Assembly (NCBI GenBank): GCA_963715625.1 | Contig: OY970260.1 | Span: 2,542,001-2,606,000, forward strand | Direction: 5' to 3' | Length of the DNA stretch: 64,000 nucleotides | Origin: VRUE01 sp963715625 | GTDB lineage: Bacteria; Actinomycetota; Thermoleophilia; Solirubrobacterales; 70-9 | In this document: positions 1 through 8,824 of the stretch, in pieces | Layout: each line of letters opens with the position of its first letter | Position numbering within the stretch: position 1 is the first letter of the stretch | Notes under the pieces: generated by a model | What the model saw: the letters and a program-made list of their open reading frames with translations, nothing else | Databases searched by the model: none | Told to the model about the DNA's origin: nothing | Translations under genes and position numbers: made by a program

Positions 1-1323
1 CGCTCTGGAGAGAGCGCCGACCTGGTCCTGCGCGGCGCCACCGTGCTCGACCCCGTCGCCGGGATCGAGGGCAGCCACGACATCGTGATCCGAAACGGCT
101 CGATCGCTGAGCTGGCAACGCCCGGATCGGCCGGCGCGGCGGGCCTGGAGGAGATCGACGCGACCGGCCTGCATGCCTTCCCCGCCTTCTTCGACCCGCA
201 CGTCCACCTGCGCACTCCGGGCCAGGAGCACAAGGAGGACATCGAGACCGGGAGCCGCGCCGCCGCCGCGGGCGGCTACTGCGGCGTTCTGGCGATGGCG
301 AACACCGACCCGCCGGTCTCCACCCCCGCCGATGTCGAGGCGCTGCGCGAGGACGCCCGCACGGGGGCATCGGCCAGGGTCGGCTTCCTCGCCACCGTCA
401 CCGCCGGGATGAGAGGCGAGGAGCTGACCGAGATGGCCTCCCTGCGCGATGCCGGCGCGGTCGGCTTCAGCGACGACGGGCTCCCGATCTGCAGCGCCCG
501 CATGCTGCGGCGCGCGCTCCAGTACCAGCGCCTCTGCGGCGGCACGATCGCCCTGCACGAGGAGGACCCGGATCTTTCCGGGAGCGGCGTCATGCACGAG
601 GGACCGGCCTCGGCTGCGCTCGGCCTCGACGGCATCCCCTCGGTTTCCGAGTCGACGATGATCGCCCGCGACACCGCCCTCGCCGGCTACGAGGGCGGGC
701 GGATCCACGTCCAGCACCTCTCGGCAACCGAGTCGGTCGAGGTCGTGCGCCGGGCCAAGCAGGCGGGAGTGCAGATCAGCTGCGAGGCGTCGCCGCACCA
801 CCTCTGCCTCACCGACGAGGCGGTGCGCAGCCTCGACCCCCACCGCTTCAAGATGAACCCGCCGCTGCGCTCCGAGGCCGATCGCCAGGCGCTGATCGAG
901 GGCCTGCGCGACGGGACGATCGACTGCGTCGCCACCGACCACGCCCCGCACGCCCCGGAGGAAAAGGAGGTCCCGTTCGAGCAGGCGGCGATGGGGGTGA
1001 CCGGCCTGGAGACCGCCTTCGCCGCCCTGCACACCGAGCTCGTGCTTCCCGGCGTGCTCGACCTCGGCCTCCTGGTCGAGCGGATGTCCGCCGGCGCCGC
1101 CCCCTTCGACGTCGAGCGCTCCTCGCTCGCCCTGGGCAGCGAGGCGAACATCGCCCTCTGCGACCTCTCGGCGGAGTGGACGGTGGGGGAGAACGGCTAC
1201 GAGAGCCGTTCCTCGAACTCCTGGTGCGCCGGCCGCAGGCTCACCGGCCAGGTCGTGATGACCCTCGCCGGCGGCCAGGTCGCCTTCCGCCTGCGAACCT
1301 TCAGCCTGGGAGTAGCCGCATGA
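1..1323 (+). CDS. pyrC: Dihydroorotase, class I (5' end outside window)
   Basis: Third step of de novo pyrimidine synthesis: reversible cyclisation of N-carbamoyl-aspartate to dihydroorotate in the cytoplasm. The frame is open from base 1 (LVLRGATVLDP precedes the first possible GTG at 43), so the true start lies upstream and the gene is partial. The metal-binding motif DPHVHLR is at about base 193, the segment GFSDDG at about 460, ASPHHLCLTDE near 787 and ATDHAPH near 931, all in the order expected for class I DHOases. It is followed by carA, carB and pyrK-pyrD on the same strand, a pyr operon. A 47-bp palindromic repeat fills the gap to carA. Confidence 0.96.
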   Translation, partial: RSGESADLVLRGATVLDPVAGIEGSHDIVIRNGSIAELATPGSAGAAGLEEIDATGLHAFPAFFDPHVHLRTPGQEHKEDIETGSRAAAAGGYCGVLAMANTDPPVSTPADVEALREDARTGASARVGFLATVTAGMRGEELTEMASLRDAGAVGFSDDGLPICSARMLRRALQYQRLCGGTIALHEEDPDLSGSGVMHEGPASAALGLDGIPSVSESTMIARDTALAGYEGGRIHVQHLSATESVEVVRRAKQAGVQISCEASPHHLCLTDEAVRSLDPHRFKMNPPLRSEADRQALIEGLRDGTIDCVATDHAPHAPEEKEVPFEQAAMGVTGLETAFAALHTELVLPGVLDLGLLVERMSAGAAPFDVERSSLALGSEANIALCDLSAEWTVGENGYESRSSNSWCAGRRLTGQVVMTLAGGQVAFRLRTFSLGVAA

Positions 1324-1335
1324 CCGCCACCGCCG

Positions 1336-1382
1336 TTCCGGTGCGCTTTATGCCATCCATCGCTACACAAGGCGCACCGGAA
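1336..1382. repeat. 47-bp palindromic repeat, copy 1
   Basis: Starts TTCCGGTGCGCTTTATG and ends GGCGCACCGGAA, so the two arms are inverted repeats. Copies of exactly the same length lie at 16396-16442 and 57188-57234. Here the last A of the repeat is the A of the carA ATG. This copy has the most diverged right arm. Confidence 0.9.
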
Positions 1383-2503
1383 TGAGTGGGGGGGAGGGTT
1401 TCCTGCTGCTCGAGGACGGGGCGCGCTTCGACGGGGTGGCTTGCGCCGCTAAGGGGCCGGTGACCGGTGAGGTCGTCTTCAACACGGCGATGACCGGCTA
1501 CCAGGAGTCGGTCACCGACCCCTCCTACGCGGGCCAGATCATCGTCTTCACCTACCCGCTCGTCGGCAACTACGGCGTCTCGGCGGCGGCGATGGAGTCC
1601 GACCGCGTCCACGCCCGCGGCGTCGTCATGCGCGACCCCAAGAACGGCGAGGACGTCGCCACCGCCGAGGGCGGCTGGCTCGACTGGCTCGCCGACTGCG
1701 GCGTGCCCGGGATCGGCGGCGTCGACACCCGCGCCGTGGTCCGCCGCATCCGCGACCGCGGTGCGATGCGGGGTGGGATCTTTCCCGCGGGCACCCCGGA
1801 GGCTGAGGCGCGCGAGCGCGTTGCCGCCGAGCCCTCGATGGACGGCGCCGACCTCGCCCGCACCGTCACCCCGCCCGAGCCGGTCCGCTTCGGGGGCGCC
1901 GGCCCGCACGTCGTCGGCATCGACACCGGCGTCAAGCTCAACATCGTCCGCCAGCTGCGCGAGCGCGACTGCCGCGTGACGCTGCTTCCCTGCACCTCCT
2001 CGGCCGAGGAGGTGCTCGGCGAGGACCCCGACCTCGTCTTCCTCGCCAACGGCCCCGGCGACCCCGCGGCCCTCGGCTACGTCGTCGGGACCGTTCGCGA
2101 GCTGGTCGGCAAGCGGCCGCTCTTCGGCATCTGCCTCGGCCACCAGCTGCTCTGCCGCGCGGTCGGCCTGGAGACCTACAAGCTCCCCTTCGGCCACCGC
2201 GGCGCCAACCACCCGGTTAAGGAGCTGGCGACGGGCAGGATCGACATCACCTCCCAGAACCACGGCTTCGCCGTGCAGGGGCCGGGCGGCGAGCCGCGGA
2301 TCGAGGCCGACGAGCCGGTTCGCTGGGAGACCGACTTCGGCGTCGCCGAGCTGTCGCACCTAAACCTCTACGACCGCACCGTCGAGGGGCTGGTGCTCTG
2401 CGACGTCGCCGCGGCCACGGTCCAGTACCACCCCGAGGCCGGCCCCGGCCCCCATGACGCCCGTCACCTCTTCGACACCTTCCTGGGGCTGGCCCATGCC
2501 TAG
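1382..2503 (+). CDS. carA: Carbamoyl-phosphate synthase small (glutaminase) subunit
   Basis: Hydrolyses glutamine and passes ammonia to CarB for carbamoyl phosphate synthesis, feeding pyrimidine and arginine pathways. The N-terminal CPSase_sm domain is followed by a class I glutamine amidotransferase domain with nucleophile Cys251 in GICLGHQ and the His350/Glu352 pair in YHPEA. At 373 aa it has normal length. The ATG at 1382 fits family N-termini (LLLEDGARFDG), but the palindromic repeat runs right up to it, so there is no ordinary ribosome-binding site. Translation may depend on coupling to pyrC or on the repeat hairpin. The 3' end overlaps carB by 8 nt. Confidence 0.96.
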   Translation: MSGGEGFLLLEDGARFDGVACAAKGPVTGEVVFNTAMTGYQESVTDPSYAGQIIVFTYPLVGNYGVSAAAMESDRVHARGVVMRDPKNGEDVATAEGGWLDWLADCGVPGIGGVDTRAVVRRIRDRGAMRGGIFPAGTPEAEARERVAAEPSMDGADLARTVTPPEPVRFGGAGPHVVGIDTGVKLNIVRQLRERDCRVTLLPCTSSAEEVLGEDPDLVFLANGPGDPAALGYVVGTVRELVGKRPLFGICLGHQLLCRAVGLETYKLPFGHRGANHPVKELATGRIDITSQNHGFAVQGPGGEPRIEADEPVRWETDFGVAELSHLNLYDRTVEGLVLCDVAAATVQYHPEAGPGPHDARHLFDTFLGLAHA

Positions 2504-5500
2504 ACGCGACGACATCGAGAAGATCCTCCTGATCGGCTCCGGCCCGATCGTGATCGGGCAGGCGGCCGAGTTCGACTACTCCGGCGTGCAGGCCTGCAAG
2601 GTGCTGCTCGAGGAGGGCTACGAGGTCGTGCTGGTCAACTCCAACCCGGCGACGATCATGACCGACCCCGAGTTCGCCACCTCCACCTACATCGAGCCGC
2701 TGCTGCCGGGCCCGGTCACCCGGATCGTCGAGAAGGAGCGCCCCGACGCGCTGCTGCCTACCCTGGGCGGGCAGACCGCCCTCAACCTGGCGATGGCGCT
2801 GCACGAGGACGGCACGCTGGAGCGCTTCGGGGTCGAGCTGATCGGCGCCGATGCCGCGGCGATCCGCCGCGCCGAGGACCGCGAGGAGTTCCGCCGCACG
2901 ATGACCGGGGCCGGGCTGCGGATTCCCTGGTCGATGACCGTCGAGGGCCTCGGCGAGGTCGAGGCGGCGCTGGCCGAGGGCCGCATCGCCCTGCCGGCGA
3001 TCGTCCGCCCGGCGTTCACCCTGGGTGGCCACGGAGGCGGCGTGGGGGAGACCGAGACCGAGCTGCGCCAGGTCGTCTCCGAGGGCCTCGCCGCCAGCCC
3101 GATCAACCAGGTCCTGGTCGAGGAGTCGGTGATCGGGTGGGGCGAGTTCGAGCTCGAGGTGATGCGCGACCGCAACGACAACGCGGTGATCGTCTGCTCG
3201 ATCGAGAACGTCGACCCGATGGGCGTCCACACCGGGGACTCGGTCACGGTGGCGCCGGCCCAGACCCTCACCGACCAGCTCTACCAGGACCTCCGCGATC
3301 AGGCGATCCGCGCGATCCGCGCCGTCGGCGTCGAGACCGGCGGCTCCAACGTCCAGTTCGCCGTCAACCCGCGAGACGGCGAGATCGTCGTGATCGAGAT
3401 GAACCCGCGCGTCTCGCGCTCCTCGGCCCTGGCCTCGAAGGCGACCGGCTTCCCGATCGCCAAGATGGCGGCGAAGCTGGCCGTTGGCTACGCGCTGGAG
3501 GAGATCCCCAACGACATCACCCGGGCGACGCCGGCCTCGTTCGAGCCGACGATCGACTACGTGGTGACGAAGGTCCCGCGCTTCGCCTTCGAGAAGTTCC
3601 CCGGCGCCGAGGGCCGGCTCTCGACCCACATGCAGAGCGTGGGGGAGGCGATGGCGATCGGCCGCACCTTCCGCGAGTCCTTCGCCAAGGCGATGCGCTC
3701 GCGCGAGCTCGACTCCGAGGCCGAGATCCCGGCGAGCGACGAGGCGCTGCTCGACCTGCTCGAGAAGCCCTGCCCGGAGCGCTTCGACTGGATCCTCGCC
3801 GCCTTCGAGCGCGGGCTCGACGTCGAGGCGGTGCATGAGCGCTGCCTCGTCGACCGCTGGTTCCTGCGTGAGCTGCAGGCGCTGGCCCGCGATGGCGACG
3901 GGACCGAGGGCCTCGTCCGCACCTACAAGTCGGTCAACACCTGCGCCGCCGAGTTCGAGGCGGCGACGCCCTACTACTACTCGGCCCACGAGCGGCCCCC
4001 GGCGGGTGCGGCGGCCTCGGAGGTGCGCCGCGGAAGCCGCGACTCGGTCGTCATCCTCGGCGCCGGCCCCAACAGGATCGGGCAGGGCATCGAGTTCGAC
4101 TACTGCTGCGTCCACGCAGCGATGACCGCCCGCGAGCTCGACCGCGACGCGGTGATGGTCAACTGCAACCCGGAGACCGTCTCCACCGACTACGACACCT
4201 CCGACCGCCTCTACTTCGAGCCGCTGACGGCGGAGGACGTGCTGGCGGTCTGCGAGCAGGAGCGGCCGGAGGGGGTGATCGTCCAGTTCGGCGGCCAGAC
4301 CCCGCTGAAGCTCGCCCGCGCCCTCCAGGAGGCCGGCGTGCCCCTGCTCGGCACGCCCGTCGACGCGATCGACCTGGCCGAGGACCGCGGCCGCTTCGGT
4401 GCCCTCCTGCGCCGCCTCGGCATCGAGCACCCGCCCTACGGCACGGCGCTCTCGGCCGAGGAGGCGGCGGTGATCGCCGAGGAGGTCGGCTTCCCGCTGC
4501 TGGTCCGGCCCTCATACGTGCTCGGCGGCCGGGCGATGGAGATCTGCTACTCGACCGACGACCTCGGCGCTTACCTCGAGGCCAACGTCAAGGCCGACCA
4601 GGAGCACCCGCTGCTGCTCGACCGCTTCCTCGAGAACGCGATCGAGGTCGACGTCGACGCGCTCGCCGACGGCAGCGACGTCCACGTCGCCGGGATCATG
4701 CAGCACGTCGAGGAGGCCGGCGTCCACTCCGGCGACTCCGCCTGCGTGATCCCGCCGCTGAGCCTCGGCGAGGAGATGCTCGAGGAGATCCGCGCGACGA
4801 CGGGGCGGATCGCCCTGGAGCTCGGAGTGATCGGCCTGATCAACATCCAGTACGGCGTCGCCGGCGGAAGGCTGTACGTGATCGAGGCCAACCCGCGGGC
4901 CTCGCGGACCGTCCCCTTCGTCTCCAAGGCCACGGGCGTGCCCCTGGCCAAGGTCGCGGCGCGGCTGATGCTGGGCGAGAAGCTCGCCGACCAGGAGCTG
5001 CGCGCCGCGCCGGACGGCATGGTCAGCGTCAAGGAGGCGGTCCTGCCCTTCGCCCGCTTCGCCGGCGCCGACTCCGTCCTCGGCCCCGAGATGAAGAGCA
5101 CCGGCGAGGTGATGGGAATCGCCGCCGACTTCCCGACCGCGTTCGGCAAGGCGCAGGCGGCGGCGGGCGTCTCCCTGCCCACCGAGGGTTCCGTCTTCAT
5201 CACCGTCACCGACACCGACAAGGCGGCGGCGACGCAGATCGCCGCCCGCTTCCACGACCTCGGCTTCGAGCTCGTCGCCACCGGCGGCACCGCGCAGGCG
5301 ATCTCGGCGATGGGCGTGCCCGTGACCACGATCAGCAAGATCGCCGAGGGCTCGCCCAACGTCGTCGACCTGATCCGCGAGCGCCGCTGCGCCCTCGTGA
5401 TCAACACCCCGACGGGGTCCGGCGCCCGCGCCGACGGCTACGAGATCCGCACCGCAGCCGTCCGCCACGGCATCCCCTGCGTGACGACGATGACCGGCGC

Positions 5501-5603
5501 CTCCGCCGCGGTCCGCGCCATCGCCGCCGGCATCGATGGCGACTCCGACGTCCGCTCCCTCCAGGAGATCCACGGCCTGCAAAGGACCAAGCAGCCGCGA
5601 TGA
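2496..5603 (+). CDS. carB: Carbamoyl-phosphate synthase large subunit
   Basis: Makes carbamoyl phosphate from bicarbonate, ammonia and two ATP. 1035 aa, with the classic duplicated layout: the first ATP-grasp half begins with KILLIGSGPIVIGQAAEFDYSG, and the second half begins near residue 527 with VVILGAGPNRIGQGIEFDY. A C-terminal MGS-like allosteric domain includes GFELVATGGTAQ. The ATG at 2496 is preferred over the in-frame ATG at 2454 because CarB proteins start just before the PRRDDIEKILLIG segment. That start overlaps carA by 8 nt, and the stop overlaps the next gene (ATGA), so carA-carB-pyrKD are translationally coupled. Confidence 0.97.
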   Translation: MPRRDDIEKILLIGSGPIVIGQAAEFDYSGVQACKVLLEEGYEVVLVNSNPATIMTDPEFATSTYIEPLLPGPVTRIVEKERPDALLPTLGGQTALNLAMALHEDGTLERFGVELIGADAAAIRRAEDREEFRRTMTGAGLRIPWSMTVEGLGEVEAALAEGRIALPAIVRPAFTLGGHGGGVGETETELRQVVSEGLAASPINQVLVEESVIGWGEFELEVMRDRNDNAVIVCSIENVDPMGVHTGDSVTVAPAQTLTDQLYQDLRDQAIRAIRAVGVETGGSNVQFAVNPRDGEIVVIEMNPRVSRSSALASKATGFPIAKMAAKLAVGYALEEIPNDITRATPASFEPTIDYVVTKVPRFAFEKFPGAEGRLSTHMQSVGEAMAIGRTFRESFAKAMRSRELDSEAEIPASDEALLDLLEKPCPERFDWILAAFERGLDVEAVHERCLVDRWFLRELQALARDGDGTEGLVRTYKSVNTCAAEFEAATPYYYSAHERPPAGAAASEVRRGSRDSVVILGAGPNRIGQGIEFDYCCVHAAMTARELDRDAVMVNCNPETVSTDYDTSDRLYFEPLTAEDVLAVCEQERPEGVIVQFGGQTPLKLARALQEAGVPLLGTPVDAIDLAEDRGRFGALLRRLGIEHPPYGTALSAEEAAVIAEEVGFPLLVRPSYVLGGRAMEICYSTDDLGAYLEANVKADQEHPLLLDRFLENAIEVDVDALADGSDVHVAGIMQHVEEAGVHSGDSACVIPPLSLGEEMLEEIRATTGRIALELGVIGLINIQYGVAGGRLYVIEANPRASRTVPFVSKATGVPLAKVAARLMLGEKLADQELRAAPDGMVSVKEAVLPFARFAGADSVLGPEMKSTGEVMGIAADFPTAFGKAQAAAGVSLPTEGSVFITVTDTDKAAATQIAARFHDLGFELVATGGTAQAISAMGVPVTTISKIAEGSPNVVDLIRERRCALVINTPTGSGARADGYEIRTAAVRHGIPCVTTMTGASAAVRAIAAGIDGDSDVRSLQEIHGLQRTKQPR

Positions 5604-7417
5604 CAGCCCCGTACGGGCGCCGCCTCTGCACCGTCTCCGAGAGCAGGCCCTCGGGCGGCTACAGGCTCTTCTCTCTGATCGACGAGGAGGGCCCCGAGCC
5701 CCGGCCCGGCCAGTTCTACATGCTCGCCACCGAGAAGCACTGGGAGCAGCGGGACGGCCGGCCCTATCTTCCGAGGGCCCTCTCCGTAGCCGAAACCGGC
5801 CCAGCTGCATCCGGCATCCGCCTCGACTTCCTGATCGAGGGCATCGGCCCCGGCACCGACCGGCTCTGCGAGCTGCAGCCGGGCGAGCGAGTTTGGGTCA
5901 ACGGTCCGCTTGGCAACGCCTTTTCGGCCCCAAAGGAGCTCTCCCCGGGGGCAGCCGGCGCGATCCTCGTCGGCGGTGGCATCGGCATAGCCCCCCTGGC
6001 CCTGCTGCGGCGCACCTTCGCCGCGCGCAACATCCCCACCCGGGTCCTCCTCGGCTTCCGCGACGAAACCCACTCCGGTGGCCTCGATGACCTCTTTTCC
6101 TGCTGCGAGATCAAATTGGCCAGCGACGATGGCCACGCCGGTCACCACGGCTACGTAACCGACCTCCTGGCAACGATGCTCGAAGGCGATGACGCAGGTA
6201 CGGCAGCTGTTTATGCCTGCGGTCCCCCCGCGATGTTGGATGCCGTGGGGGAGATGTGCCTGGACCACGGCATTCCCTCTGAGCTCGCCATGGAGTCCCC
6301 CATGGCCTGCGGCTACGGCGCCTGCTTCGGTTGTGCCGTGCCGAAGCAGGGCAGTGGGTACCTCCGTCTGTGCGTAGACGGTCCTGTGTTGCGCGCTGGG
6401 CCGGCGGGTCCTGTCGCCGCAGGGGACCCACCGCCCCCTGCGGTAGCTAAAGCTTCCTCGGGGGCGGTCCCCCCTGCGACGCCACCCCCCGGCAGGAGCG
6501 GGGAAGGGGGGCCGTCGATGACGGTCGCGTTCTGCGGCATCGAGCTGGCGCACCCGATCGTCAACGCCTCGGGCACATTCGACGCGATCGCGGCTTGGCG
6601 CGTGTACGGAGACGAGCTACTGGAGCAATTTCCCTTCTCCGCCTTCGTCTCGAAGACGATCACGCCGGAGCCGCGGGCCGGGAACGAGCCGCAGCGGATC
6701 TGGGAGACGCCGGCGGGGATGATCAACTCGATCGGGTTGCCCAACAAGGGGTTGGATGGGTTTCTCGCCGAGGATCTTCCTCAGCTTGCCGAGCTGCCTG
6801 TGCCCTTGATCGTCTCCGTAATGGGAACGAGCAAGGAGGAGTTCTCGCGGCTCGTTACAGGCGTGGGGGAGAGGGAGGAGGTTGCCGCTATCGAGCTCAA
6901 CGTGTCCTGTCCCAACGTCCACTCTGGCCTGATCGTCGGCGAGCAGCCGAGCGAGACCGAGGCGCTGCTGGAAGCCCTGCGGCCGCTCACCGAGAAGCCG
7001 CTGATCGTGAAGCTGACGCCCAACGCGGCCAGCTCCGCGGACGTTGCCGTCGCCGCCGAGCAGGGCGGGGCCGATGCTGTGTCCCTGATCAACACGCTGA
7101 AGGCGAGCGCGATCGACCCGGTGACCGGTCGCCCGGGTATCGCGGCAGGGCATGGTGGTCTTTCCGGACCAGCCGTTCGCCCCATCGCCGTCGCCCAACT
7201 TCGCGCCGTCGCGGCGGCGGTCCGGATCCCGATCGTCGGAATGGGTGGCGTGGCCAGCGGCGCGGATGCGATGGAGATGATCTCCGCCGGGGCGACGCTC
7301 GTCGCCGTGGGCACCGAGAGCTTTCGCGACCCCCGAGCTGGACAACGAGTTGCGAGCGAGCTTGCCATAGCGCTCAGGACAGGTCGAAGTGCCGATGCGG
7401 CGGCTTCTCACAGCTGA
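5600..7417 (+). CDS. pyrKD: PyrK-PyrD in one reading frame: electron-transfer subunit joined to dihydroorotate dehydrogenase B
   Basis: 605 aa. Residues 1-265 are PyrK: an FNR-like FAD/NAD module (flavin motif PRALSVAE) and a 2Fe-2S site with Cys237, 242, 245 and 258. Residues 307-605 are PyrD of the class 1B, NAD-linked type, with catalytic Cys437 in NVSCPNV, VKLTPN and GGVASGADAMEM. Together they oxidise dihydroorotate to orotate. The linker (about 268-301) is Pro/Gly/Ala-rich and is encoded by a dispersed structured repeat (6403-6490) that also occurs in non-coding DNA here. PyrD has its own ATG at 6518 behind GGAAGGGGG, so it may also be made separately (299 aa, normal size). Whether the fusion is translated as one protein is unknown. 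Confidence 0.93.
   Translation: MTAPYGRRLCTVSESRPSGGYRLFSLIDEEGPEPRPGQFYMLATEKHWEQRDGRPYLPRALSVAETGPAASGIRLDFLIEGIGPGTDRLCELQPGERVWVNGPLGNAFSAPKELSPGAAGAILVGGGIGIAPLALLRRTFAARNIPTRVLLGFRDETHSGGLDDLFSCCEIKLASDDGHAGHHGYVTDLLATMLEGDDAGTAAVYACGPPAMLDAVGEMCLDHGIPSELAMESPMACGYGACFGCAVPKQGSGYLRLCVDGPVLRAGPAGPVAAGDPPPPAVAKASSGAVPPATPPPGRSGEGGPSMTVAFCGIELAHPIVNASGTFDAIAAWRVYGDELLEQFPFSAFVSKTITPEPRAGNEPQRIWETPAGMINSIGLPNKGLDGFLAEDLPQLAELPVPLIVSVMGTSKEEFSRLVTGVGEREEVAAIELNVSCPNVHSGLIVGEQPSETEALLEALRPLTEKPLIVKLTPNAASSADVAVAAEQGGADAVSLINTLKASAIDPVTGRPGIAAGHGGLSGPAVRPIAVAQLRAVAAAVRIPIVGMGGVASGADAMEMISAGATLVAVGTESFRDPRAGQRVASELAIALRTGRSADAAASHS
6403..6490 (+). repeat. Structured repeat family S, copy 1 (inside pyrKD)
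   Basis: Begins GGCGGGTCCTGTCGCC and ends near GACGCCACCCCCC. It can fold as stem P1 (CGCAGGGG 6418-6425 with CCCCTGCG 6471-6478), stem P2 (ACCGCCCC 6430-6437 with GGGGCGGT 6461-6468) and a conserved apical loop TGCGGTAGCTAAAGCTTCCT. Nearly identical to the reverse complement of 25601-25688. It lies in frame between the PyrK and PyrD domains. Confidence 0.88.
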
Positions 7418-7467
7418 AGCTCAAGTCGAGGTCGAGGTGAATTTCCACGCAAAAGGCTCAGATGCCC

Positions 7468-7495
7468 TTGCGCCCGAGCGGCCCGCGGCTATACT
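7468..7495 (+). promoter_or_regulatory. Promoter of mihF
   Basis: TTGCGC (7468-7473), 16-bp spacer, TATACT (7490-7495). The ATG of mihF is only 10 nt downstream, so the leader must be very short or absent. Confidence 0.6.
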
Positions 7496-7505
7496 CGCCG
7501 CCCAC

Positions 7506-7838
7506 ATGACCAGTCCAGTCAAGACCGCCGCCGCGACGCCAGAGCGATCGCTGGACCAGCGGATGGATGCGCTCAGGCGCGCAAACAACATCCGCACCGC
7601 GCGTGCCAAGCTGAAGAAGGACCTGAAAGCGGGCAAGGCCAACATTCACACGCTGCTGCTCGACCCGCCCGACTACCTGTTGACGGCAAAGGTCTTCGAC
7701 ATGCTGCTGGCGGTACCCAAGTACGGCCGGGTGAAGACCAACAAGATCCTCAACCAGTGTCGGATCTCGCCGTCGAAGACCATCGGTGGGATGTCGGCAC
7801 GGCAGCGTGCGGAGCTGGTGTCGCAGCTCCGCAGGTAA
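7506..7838 (+). CDS. mihF: Actinobacterial integration host factor (mIHF)
   Basis: 110 aa nucleoid-associated DNA-binding protein found in Actinobacteria; it binds DNA through a helix-two-turn-helix fold and is unrelated to proteobacterial IHF. The match is to the central basic helix (NNIRTARAKLKKDLKAGK) and the C-terminal segment VPKYGRVKTNKILNQCRIS followed by RQRAELVSQLRR. The ATG at 7506 is chosen because it sits just after a good promoter and the upstream in-frame extension does not look like mIHF. The following gene is gmk, as in most actinobacterial genomes. The family and context are clear; the first 20 residues are poorly conserved. Confidence 0.9.
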   Translation: MTSPVKTAAATPERSLDQRMDALRRANNIRTARAKLKKDLKAGKANIHTLLLDPPDYLLTAKVFDMLLAVPKYGRVKTNKILNQCRISPSKTIGGMSARQRAELVSQLRR

Positions 7839-8015
7839 CGACCCGGCCGCGCTGCAAGCCGGCGCATATCGGCGTCCTCGGTCGCTCGCGTGCGGAGCAC
7901 GCCACAACGACCGCGCTCCGCTCGCTGCGCGAAGAACCAGATACGCACGCTTGCTCGCTGCGCGCTTAGGCGCTCCCTGCGTCCGGCCGATCTGCTTGGT
8001 TTTCGCGGCCGCTCT
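7839..8015. other. Spacer between mihF and gmk
   Basis: 177 bp with no supported gene. It is rich in short CG-type inverted repeats (for example CTCGCGTGCGGAGCACGC), but I see no clear terminator or promoter. The string TGCTTGGTTTTCGC near its end resembles TGCTCGGTTTTCGC in the inverted-repeat element downstream of rpoZ. Confidence 0.4.
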
Positions 8016-8594
8016 ATGTCCAAGGTCTTCGTCATCACAGGCCCCTCCGGGGTCGGCAAGGGGACGCTGATCTCCAAGCTGCTCGAACGGGTCGAGGGCC
8101 TCGAGCTCTCGGTCTCGGCCACCACCCGCGAGCCCCGCGAGGGCGAGGTCGACGGGCGCGACTACCACTTCCTCAAGCCGGAGGAGTTCGATCGCCGGAT
8201 CGAGGCCGAAGACTTCCTCGAGTTCGCCACCTACAGCGGCAATCGCTACGGGACGCTGCGCTCCGAGGTCCGCGAACGGCTCGCGCAGGGCCGCTCCGTG
8301 GTCCTCGAGATCGAGGTCCAGGGAGCGCGCCAGGTGCGCGCGGCGATGCGGGAGTCGGTGCAGGTGTTCATCGCGCCTCCAGACCCGGCCTCGCTGCGGC
8401 GCAGGCTGGAGTCGCGCGGGACCGACAGCCTCGAGGCGATCGACTCGCGGCTCGAGGTCGCCGAGCAGGAGCTGGCCGCCCAGGACGAGTTCGCGCACCG
8501 GGTCGTCAACGACGACCTGGAGCGGGCCGCCGGCGAGCTGGAAGGGATCGTGCGCGCAGAGCTCGGCGTACCACTAGACTCCGGGGCCGAATGA
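8016..8594 (+). CDS. gmk: Guanylate kinase
   Basis: Phosphorylates GMP to GDP with ATP. 192 aa, normal for the family. P-loop GPSGVGKGT is at residues 9-17, the GMP-binding segment SATTREPREGEVDGRDYHF follows, then EFATYSGNRYGT. The ATG at 8016 gives the canonical N-terminus MSKVFVITGPSG; the frame is open further upstream but has no homology there. No clear Shine-Dalgarno is visible. The stop overlaps the rpoZ start (ATGA). Confidence 0.96.
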   Translation: MSKVFVITGPSGVGKGTLISKLLERVEGLELSVSATTREPREGEVDGRDYHFLKPEEFDRRIEAEDFLEFATYSGNRYGTLRSEVRERLAQGRSVVLEIEVQGARQVRAAMRESVQVFIAPPDPASLRRRLESRGTDSLEAIDSRLEVAEQELAAQDEFAHRVVNDDLERAAGELEGIVRAELGVPLDSGAE

Positions 8595-8824
8595 TCAAGC
8601 CACGCGTTGACAAGCTTCTGGATCACGCCGATTCCCACTACGCGGCAGTGGTCGTCGCCGCCAAGCGGGCCCGGCAGATCAACAGCTACTACCACAGCCT
8701 CGGCGAGGGCAGCTTCGGTGAGTACCCACCCCCGATGGTGGACGTGCCCGGCGAGCGCAACTACCTCTCGATCGCCCTCGAGGAGGTCGCCGAGGGCAAG
8801 CTCAAATACGAGTACCGCTCCTAG
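8591..8824 (+). CDS. rpoZ: RNA polymerase omega subunit
   Basis: 77 aa. Omega helps assemble and stabilise beta' in RNA polymerase. Recognisable from KPRVDKLLDHADSHYAAVVVAAKRARQIN, matching the omega signature of Leu-rich helix plus AAKRARQIN, and the C-terminal SIALEEVAEGKLKYEY. It overlaps gmk by 4 nt. The TAG stop is part of the CTAG that begins the inverted-repeat element 8821-8988. Confidence 0.94.
   Translation: MIKPRVDKLLDHADSHYAAVVVAAKRARQINSYYHSLGEGSFGEYPPPMVDVPGERNYLSIALEEVAEGKLKYEYRS

Noticed and set aside
2247..4430. A 727-codon open frame on the minus strand across carB
   Set aside because: It is the antisense of carB with GC-rich codons and low-complexity residues; no motif, while carB on the plus strand is complete. 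The same applies to other long antisense frames (for example 36149-39358 minus, 49-52.6 kb plus).
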